In this document: positions 1 through 6,292 of the stretch, piece after piece
Position numbering within the stretch: the first letter of the stretch is position 1
Layout of the letters: every line of letters begins with the position of its first letter
Assembly: GCA_964404605.1 (NCBI GenBank)
Contig: CAYOKT010000127.1
Span: forward strand, 1-6,292
Reading direction: 5' to 3'
Length of the DNA: 6,292 bases
From: CAYOKT01 sp964404605
GTDB taxonomy: Bacteria > Electryoneota > Electryoneia > Electryoneales > Electryoneaceae
Translations under genes and position numbers: made by a program
Notes under the pieces: model-generated
The model's input: only the letters and a program-made list of their open reading frames with translations
What the model was told of the DNA's origin: nothing
The model's database searches: none

Positions 1-54
1 CAGGATGACAATAGGAAGCGTCCAGGATGACAATAGGAAGCGTCCAGGATGACA
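1..54. repeat. 22 bp tandem direct repeat, about 2.5 copies, cut by the window edge
   Basis: Two identical 22 bp units lie head to tail at 1-22 and 23-44. A third copy begins at 45 and keeps only its first 10 bases (CAGGATGACA) before the sequence diverges at 55. There is no spacer between units, so this is a tandem repeat and not a CRISPR array. Since 22 is not a multiple of three and no credible gene covers it, it is most likely an intergenic minisatellite. The true copy number is unknown because the array begins at or before the first base of the window. It lies beyond the 3' end of the repeat-protein gene that stops at 120. Confidence 0.9.
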
Positions 55-119
55 GTTGCTTCCCCCGGGATGCCGTCCCGCTTACACCGAGCTGCGACGT
101 GATAAATGCACCCGGGCGC

Positions 120-1862
120 TCAGCGGAAGAAGGACCGATCCCAGGTGACCAGGTTGCCCAGGTCAAGAATCCACGGTTCGAGGAGACGCACACCGACGAC
201 GAAGCCCGGCCAGAGGTTGGTGTAGGTGCCATCCTCGAAGGAGCTGGAGAGGGAGGTCGTCGCCAGGTCGCTCCCGTCGTTCAGGCTCGAGGTGTAGTAG
301 TTCAGCGTCGGCCCGGCGAGGAGCGCCCAGCGGTCGCTGAGGGTCTTGCCGAACAGGATCCGGGCGGTGTAGAGGCGATGCTTTCCGCTGGTCCAGAACT
401 CCCCCTCGTGGATCAGGTGGGCGATGCCGTCCAGCTCGCCGAACCAGCCGTTGCCCAGTTCACGGTGCGTGCCCAGTCCGAACCCGCTGAACCAGCGGAA
501 CTCCTCGCCGAAGGGCGAGGCGGCCAACAGCACGATGGACTGGAGGCCCGCAGTGCCCGACTTGATGCTGAGCGAGGGCTGGCCGTATTCGCTCACCGTG
601 TAGTCCTGCCAATAGACCCCGTTCACCATCACGTAGTTGAACAGCCCGATCGGGACGCCGTGGATTTCCCGGGCACGGTTGATCAGCCCGAGCTGAAGCC
701 CGGTGACCTCCTCGGCCACATTGACCGCGCCGACCTGCATCCCGGTGAGCCTGTCCGTCACGTTCACCAGCCCCGAGACCTGCAGCCCGAGCATCCGGCC
801 GTCCACGACGTTCGCGAGCCCCGCCGCCTGGAAATAGCGCAGGTCTCCCTCGGTGACCGCGGCAATCCCGGAGACCTGGGCGCCGGTCAACCCCCGCGCG
901 GCGACACTCGCGAAGCCGCCGAACTGGAGCCAACGAACTTCCCTGTTACTGACCGCCGCGAAACCGCCGAGCTGGGCGCCGCGCACGGCTCCGTTGGTGA
1001 CACTCGCCACCGCGGAGAGTTGCAGGCCGTCGACCGACCCGTCGGCGACCGCGGCGAAACCACCGGCCTGCAGGAACCGGATGTCATCCCCGCTGACCGC
1101 CGCGAATCCGCCGACCTGCCCGCCGCGCACGGTGCCATCGGCGACACTCGCGACAGCCGAGAGCTGCCCCCCATCAATCGATCCGTTCGCCACGGCGGCC
1201 AGCCCGCCCACCTGGAGGCCCCGTATCCCGCCGTCGCAGACCGCCGCGAACCCGCCGAACTGCAACGGAAACACCGAGCCGTCGGCGACCGCGGCGACAC
1301 CGCCGGCCTGGACTCCCCGGATATCGCCGTTGGCGACACTCCCGATCCCCGACAGTTGAAGCCCGTACAGGGTGCCGTTGACCACCGCGCCCACGCCGGA
1401 GAGTTGCAGCAGGTGCACGGCGTCATTCGCCACGGCGCCGACTCCGCCGATCTGGAGGCCGGACGAGGGGCCATCCACCACCGCGCCGAGCCCGCCGAAC
1501 TGGAGGCCGCACAGGGAACCGGCGTAACTGCCGAGACCGGCGAACTGGATCCCCCTCATCGAATGTCTGACCCCGTCCCCGAACCCGGCGAACTTGATCC
1601 CGACCGCGCGACCGGTCTGTTCGTTGCCCAGCAGCCCGAACTCGACGCCGTACAGGTTCGCGGAACGACCGCGCAGCAGGTTCAGGGAGACCACGTTCGT
1701 GGCCTCGCCGCGCGCGAGGTCGTTCAGGCCGAACCCCGGCACGATCGTGATGTTCAGCGGAACCAGCGACTCCTTCCCCCGGGCCGCCGAAGAGGGAAAA
1801 AACACCGCGAGGAGAAAAAGCACGAGGAAAACTCTCCCCGGACGCAGATGAATCGATGGCAT
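120..1862 (-). CDS. Secreted repeat protein, LA_2272-like surface repeat family
   Basis: Encodes 580 residues, probably exported to the cell surface or outer membrane; the molecular function is unknown. The start at 1862 is chosen because it opens directly into a signal peptide: basic n-region (MPSIHLRPGR), hydrophobic core (VFLVLFLLAVFF) and a likely signal peptidase I site around PSSAA, near residue 30. The open frame extends to an ATG at 1925, but that would bury the signal peptide behind 21 extra residues and lacks a ribosome site; the 1862 start has a G-rich stretch 5-11 bases upstream. Residues about 71-409 form some 22 repeats of consensus xGLQxGGxxAVxxGxV, with Gln recurring every 16 residues from Q121 to Q361. 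The last units shorten to 14-15 residues and take the form GLQLGLIN, which resembles the Leptospira LA_2272 surface repeats as I remember them. Residues 410-580 are non-repetitive and rich in aromatic and alternating hydrophobic residues, plausibly a beta-rich or barrel domain. No promoter is recognisable in the roughly 100 bp upstream. It is probably transcribed separately from lon, since a hairpin lies between them. Confidence 0.85.
   Translation of the reverse strand: MPSIHLRPGRVFLVLFLLAVFFPSSAARGKESLVPLNITIVPGFGLNDLARGEATNVVSLNLLRGRSANLYGVEFGLLGNEQTGRAVGIKFAGFGDGVRHSMRGIQFAGLGSYAGSLCGLQFGGLGAVVDGPSSGLQIGGVGAVANDAVHLLQLSGVGAVVNGTLYGLQLSGIGSVANGDIRGVQAGGVAAVADGSVFPLQFGGFAAVCDGGIRGLQVGGLAAVANGSIDGGQLSAVASVADGTVRGGQVGGFAAVSGDDIRFLQAGGFAAVADGSVDGLQLSAVASVTNGAVRGAQLGGFAAVSNREVRWLQFGGFASVAARGLTGAQVSGIAAVTEGDLRYFQAAGLANVVDGRMLGLQVSGLVNVTDRLTGMQVGAVNVAEEVTGLQLGLINRAREIHGVPIGLFNYVMVNGVYWQDYTVSEYGQPSLSIKSGTAGLQSIVLLAASPFGEEFRWFSGFGLGTHRELGNGWFGELDGIAHLIHEGEFWTSGKHRLYTARILFGKTLSDRWALLAGPTLNYYTSSLNDGSDLATTSLSSSFEDGTYTNLWPGFVVGVRLLEPWILDLGNLVTWDRSFFR
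636..1652 (-). repeat. Array of about 22 in-frame 48 bp (16-residue) repeats in the surface protein
   Basis: The coding sequence is internally repetitive with a 48 bp period. In the 580-residue protein the register position is E74, K90, Q106 and Q121. Gln then recurs at exact 16-residue spacing from Q121 through Q361, sixteen glutamines in all, followed by Q376, Q390 and a proline at 404. Typical units are LQFGGLGAVVDG, LQLSGVGAVVNG and LQAGGFAAVADG. The unit length is constant over most of the array and shortens only at the C-terminal end. The similarity is also visible in DNA, for example the related stretches around 950-965 and 1094-1108. Such regular small-residue and hydrophobic alternation fits a stacked beta structure, either a solenoid or repeated hairpins; that is inferred. 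Confidence 0.9.
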
Positions 1863-1965
1863 GATACCCCCCAGGCGGAATGATGGACCGGCCGGACTGA
1901 TCCCCGTTTCACCTCCCAATCCCATTCATGGGACACGGCAACCCGACCCGTAGTTACACGAACGG

Positions 1966-2013
1966 GGCAAGGTGAAAACCCACCCTCGGAACGGGGTGGG
2001 TTTTCACCTTGCC
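1966..2013. terminator. Perfect 20 bp inverted repeat, likely transcription terminator after lon
   Basis: The arms 1966-1985 and 1994-2013 are perfectly complementary over 20 bp around an 8-base loop (1986-1993). The inner part is GC-rich (CCCACCC/GGGTGGG) and is flanked by AAAA on one arm and TTTT on the other. An RNA read from either strand therefore has a GC stem followed by four U residues. No longer T-run follows the full stem, so it is not a textbook Rho-independent terminator. It starts 10 bp after the lon stop codon and lies about 100 bp before the start of the next gene in the same direction, which is where the operon terminator is expected. Confidence 0.8.
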
Positions 2014-2023
2014 TGCGATGCGT

Positions 2024-4450
<2,427 letters not shown>

Positions 4451-4455
4451 GGAGC

Positions 4456-4480
4456 ACACCCTGTTGTACCGACACCCTGT
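4456..4480 (-). repeat. Direct repeat of ACAGGGTGT before lon, one copy holding the ribosome site
   Basis: On the coding strand the 9-mer ACAGGGTGT occurs at 4480-4472 and again at 4464-4456, a spacing of 16 bp, in the Hsp20-lon gap. The copy nearer lon supplies the best Shine-Dalgarno match (AGGGTG, 4462-4457), with six bases before the ATG at 4450, which supports that start. The duplication could be an operator or simply chance; the sequence alone does not decide. Confidence 0.5.
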
Positions 4481-4517
4481 CGCCATGCGGCCGCGACGGG
4501 TGAACCGCGTTCCCGCC

Positions 4518-4976
4518 TCACCGAATCGGGATGTTCACCTTGCGCCGCGCCGACCGCTCGCACTTCTGCAAACGGATGAAGAGGAAGCCGCCCTTGTAGT
4601 CCGCCTTGACCTGTTCCGATTCCACCGGGCCGGGCAGGCGGAAGACCCGTTCGAAGGGGCCGTAGGACACCTCCATCTTGTGATACTGCCGTTTCTCCTC
4701 GCCCGATGGCTCCCGCCGCACGCCCTGGAGGGAGAGCAGTTCCTTGTGCAGGATGAGCGACACGTCGCGCGGGTCGATCCCCGCGATGTCGACGACGATG
4801 ACGATTTCCCTCTCCGTTTCGAACAGGTCCGCCGCCGGATGCCAGCCCGTGTCCGTGGGGAGCATCGCAGGGCGTGGATGTCCGAAGACGTATTCGAAAT
4901 ACAGTTCGAGGTCGCTGTCACGCCCCCCGCCCTTTTGCTGTTGAGCGGGGACAGGTTTCCGATAAGGGCTCTTCAT
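4518..4976 (-). CDS. Small heat-shock protein, Hsp20/alpha-crystallin family
   Basis: Encodes 152 residues, typical for a bacterial small heat-shock protein: an ATP-independent holdase that binds unfolding proteins in the cytoplasm and keeps them available for refolding or degradation. A short polar N-terminal arm (MKSPYRKPVPAQQQKGGG) leads to the alpha-crystallin domain at about 45-138. This begins WHPAADLFETE, a usual entry to the fold, and contains the conserved YGPFERVFRLP (residues 105-115) and the closing motif ADYKGGFLFIRLQK, where Gln replaces the common Pro. The C-terminal tail NIPIR carries the IxI motif (Ile149-Pro-Ile151) used in oligomer assembly. The start at 4976 is chosen because it has a GAGGGG ribosome site five bases after which the ATG begins; the open frame continues upstream to 5156, but that part overlaps the aminopeptidase gene and is arginine/glycine-rich shadow sequence. 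It lies 50 bp after the peptidase and 67 bp before lon on the same strand, so it is probably in an operon with both. Confidence 0.95.
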   Translation of the reverse strand: MKSPYRKPVPAQQQKGGGRDSDLELYFEYVFGHPRPAMLPTDTGWHPAADLFETEREIVIVVDIAGIDPRDVSLILHKELLSLQGVRREPSGEEKRQYHKMEVSYGPFERVFRLPGPVESEQVKADYKGGFLFIRLQKCERSARRKVNIPIR

Positions 4977-4978
4977 CT

Positions 4979-5006
4979 TCACCCCTCGGCGCGTTGCGCC
5001 TGGTGA
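4979..5006 (-). promoter_or_regulatory. Ribosome binding site of the Hsp20 gene within a possible RNA fold
   Basis: On the coding strand, the Shine-Dalgarno GAGGGG (4987-4982) lies five bases before the ATG at 4976 and fixes the start. Just upstream, GGCGC-AAC-GCGCC (5000-4988) forms a tight GC hairpin that abuts it. Outside that, UCACC (5006-5002) can pair with GGUGA (4983-4979), which takes in two bases of the Shine-Dalgarno. The complementarity is seen directly. That the fold forms and controls translation is inference, prompted by the known use of RNA thermometers in small heat-shock genes. It lacks the FourU or a recognisable ROSE signature. Confidence 0.4.
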
Positions 5007-5026
5007 GTCGAAGGTTCGGAAAGAGT

Positions 5027-6061
5027 TTACTGATACTCGCGCGATCCCGCCTCTTCGAGAAACGCCGCGAGCAGATCCACCCCGCCCTGGACATCCACCT
5101 TGTGCGCCAGTTCCACCGTGGAGTGGACATACCGGCTGGGCACGGAAAGGGTGCACACGTGCGCACCGCCCGGGGTGCGCCAGATCGCCCCGGCGTCCGT
5201 CCCGCCCCGGGGGAGAATCTCCGGCTGCCAGGGGATGTTCCTCGCCTCCGCGATCTCCTCGAGGTGGCGCACCAGCGCCGGGGAGGAGATGGAGGCGGAA
5301 TCCATGCGCTTGATCGCAATCCCCTTCCCCATCTTCGTCACATGCTCGTGCGCCGCCGCGCCGGGGACATCATTGGCGATGGTGACATCGAGAGCGATTC
5401 CGATCTCCGGCCGGATCTCCACCGTCGAGGCGGTCGCCCCCCGGATGCCGACCTCCTCCTGCACGCTCGCCACCGCGAAGACATCCGCCGAGAGGCGGGC
5501 GCCCTGCAGCTTGCGAAGCGCCTCGATCATGATGTACACCCCGACACGATCATCCAGCGCCCGCGAGACCACCATCATGCCCATCTCGGAGAAATCACCC
5601 ACCCAGGTCACCGGGTCCCCGACATGCACCTTCTCCCTGACCTCCTCGACCGGCAGCCCGAGATCGACGAAGTAGTCGCTCACCTTCAGCGGCTTCTTCT
5701 TCTCCTCCTCGGTCAGCACGTGGATCGGCTTCGAGCCCATCACCCCGAGCAGCTCCTCCCTGCCGTGCACGACCACCCGCTGCGCCATCAGGGTGCGCGG
5801 ATCGAATCCCCCGGTGGGGTTGAGGCGGAGGAAACCATCATCATCGATGTGGGAGACCATGAAACCGATCTGGTCCATGTGCGCGGCGAGCATCACCCGG
5901 GGTCCCTCCCCCGTGCCGCGCCTGATCCCGATCAGGTTGCCGAGACGATCCACGCGAATCTCATCGACGAGGCCCTCCATCTCCGCGCGCACAACCTCCC
6001 GAATGCGATGTTCCTGCCCCGGCGTGCCGGGCGTCTGTGTCAGCTTGCGCAGCAACTCCAT
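5027..6061 (-). CDS. M42-family zinc/cobalt metallo-aminopeptidase
   Basis: Encodes 344 residues, within the usual range for M42 (TET/FrvX-type) peptidases. These cytoplasmic enzymes form large tetrahedral assemblies and remove N-terminal residues from short peptides. The N-terminus TQTPGTPGQEHRIRE is the standard family opening. The two-metal site can be read by homology: His61 and Asp63 in AAHMDQIGF, bridging Asp170 in SRALDDRVG, catalytic Glu202 with metal ligand Glu203 in SVQEEVGIRG, Asp225 in ALDVT, and His313 in YVHSTVE. RGGTDAGAI (residues 285-293) is also conserved. The start at 6061 has a very strong Shine-Dalgarno (AGGAGG, 6066-6071). Members of the family are often annotated as endoglucanase M or FrvX for historical reasons; nothing here supports cellulase activity. 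Residue preference cannot be read from the sequence. As first gene of the probable operon with Hsp20 and Lon, it could process the peptides Lon releases. Confidence 0.94.
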   Translation of the reverse strand: MELLRKLTQTPGTPGQEHRIREVVRAEMEGLVDEIRVDRLGNLIGIRRGTGEGPRVMLAAHMDQIGFMVSHIDDDGFLRLNPTGGFDPRTLMAQRVVVHGREELLGVMGSKPIHVLTEEEKKKPLKVSDYFVDLGLPVEEVREKVHVGDPVTWVGDFSEMGMMVVSRALDDRVGVYIMIEALRKLQGARLSADVFAVASVQEEVGIRGATASTVEIRPEIGIALDVTIANDVPGAAAHEHVTKMGKGIAIKRMDSASISSPALVRHLEEIAEARNIPWQPEILPRGGTDAGAIWRTPGGAHVCTLSVPSRYVHSTVELAHKVDVQGGVDLLAAFLEEAGSREYQ

Positions 6062-6065
6062 TCCC

Positions 6066-6071
6066 CCTCCT
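6066..6071 (-). promoter_or_regulatory. Strong Shine-Dalgarno of the M42 peptidase gene
   Basis: The coding strand reads AGGAGG followed by GGGA and then the ATG at 6061. This full consensus match is the best in the window. It confirms the start and suggests efficient translation of the first gene of the operon. Confidence 0.85.
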
Positions 6072-6114
6072 GTTCACGTTCTTCCGTTTCTCCCAAGGGT
6101 TCCGGCGTCCCCGG

Positions 6115-6142
6115 AAGATAACATCCCGCCCGTTTCCACCAA
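6115..6142 (-). promoter_or_regulatory. Weak candidate sigma-70-type promoter for the peptidase-Hsp20-lon operon
   Basis: On the minus strand, TTGGTG (6142-6137) is followed after 16 bases by TATCTT (6120-6115), which is preceded by an extended -10 TG (TGT-TATCTT). This would place transcription start near 6108, about 45 bases before the start codon. The match is 3/6 and 4/6 to consensus. No CIRCE inverted repeat and no convincing sigma-32 site is visible in 6062-6292. The promoter could equally lie beyond the window. Confidence 0.3.
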
Positions 6143-6292
6143 ATGCGGCCTCGCCCCGGGGGAGAGTTTTCCCGCTCTGGGAAATAACGTTTCATGTTGT
6201 GACCGGGATTACGGTTTCAGGTTCTTGTGGAAATTCACGTGCGTCACGGAGACCCCTGTGAAACCCGGGGCACCCGCCTTCGCCTTTGGCTA
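6143..6292. other. Apparently non-coding sequence upstream of the operon
   Basis: I find no supported gene here. On the minus strand one frame is open from the window edge to a TGA at 6194-6192 (about 32 codons) and another runs from a TAG at the very edge to a TAA at 6211-6209. Neither reads like a recognisable C-terminus. The base composition is slightly less GC-rich than the genes, as expected for a leader region. Confidence 0.5.

Noticed and set aside
1..54. CRISPR array or plasmid iterons
   Set aside because: The copies are directly abutting with no spacers, and no cas or replication-initiator gene is present; the neighbourhood is chromosomal housekeeping.
66..80. Small hairpin CGGGA-TGCCG-TCCCG as terminator of the surface-protein gene
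   Set aside because: The stem is only 5 bp and no T-run follows on the minus strand.
27..1883. A 618-codon open frame on the plus strand opposite the repeat protein
   Set aside because: It is antisense to a gene with a clear signal peptide and family-like repeats. Its periodicity simply mirrors the 48 bp repeats, which keep any frame open once it lacks a stop. Its product is rich in Arg, Pro, Asp, Glu and His with no recognisable domain.
1863..1925. A 21-residue N-terminal extension of the surface protein starting at 1925
   Set aside because: It would place a polar stretch before the signal peptide and has no ribosome site upstream.
4977..5156. A 60-residue N-terminal extension of the Hsp20 protein
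   Set aside because: It would overlap the end of the peptidase gene, is Gly/Arg-rich without family similarity, and the ATG at 4976 has a good ribosome site.
4874..6121. A 415-codon open frame on the plus strand opposite the M42 peptidase
   Set aside because: It is antisense to a complete M42 enzyme with all metal ligands, and its His/Arg/Asp-rich translation is typical of a shadow frame.
6192..6292. The 3' end of another minus-strand gene entering from the right edge
   Set aside because: One frame is open for about 32 codons to a TGA at 6194-6192, but the peptide resembles nothing known and no ribosome site or family motif can be tested within the window.

Overview
This 6.3 kb, GC-rich window carries four complete protein-coding genes, all on the minus strand, plus a short tandem repeat at its left edge. 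No rRNA, tRNA, transposase, integrase or CRISPR array is visible. The contents point to the chromosome of a diderm (Gram-negative-type) bacterium: a housekeeping Lon protease, and next to it an exported repeat protein resembling the Leptospira LA_2272-type surface repeat family. Nothing fixes the phylum. The mix would suit a deep-branching or uncultured high-GC lineage, but that is inference.

In the direction of transcription (right to left), positions 6292-6062 are a non-coding leader with one weak promoter candidate and a strong Shine-Dalgarno sequence. An M42-family metallo-aminopeptidase (6061-5027) follows. Then come a small heat-shock protein of the Hsp20/alpha-crystallin family (4976-4518, after a 50 bp gap) and an ATP-dependent Lon protease (4450-2024, after a 67 bp gap). 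The short gaps and lack of an internal terminator suggest one operon, which ends in a perfect 20 bp inverted repeat (1966-2013) just after the lon stop codon. A separate gene (1862-120) encodes a secreted protein built from about 22 repeats of roughly 16 residues. Positions 1-119 are intergenic and contain about two and a half copies of a 22 bp tandem repeat that runs off the window.

The three operon genes make functional sense as a protein quality-control line: Hsp20 holds unfolded proteins, Lon unfolds and cuts them into peptides, and the M42 aminopeptidase trims peptides to amino acids. The main items for follow-up are this gene combination, the regular 16-residue repeat architecture of the surface protein with its 48-residue higher-order duplication, and a possible RNA fold around the Hsp20 ribosome binding site. 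I found no strong evidence for a wholly new system.
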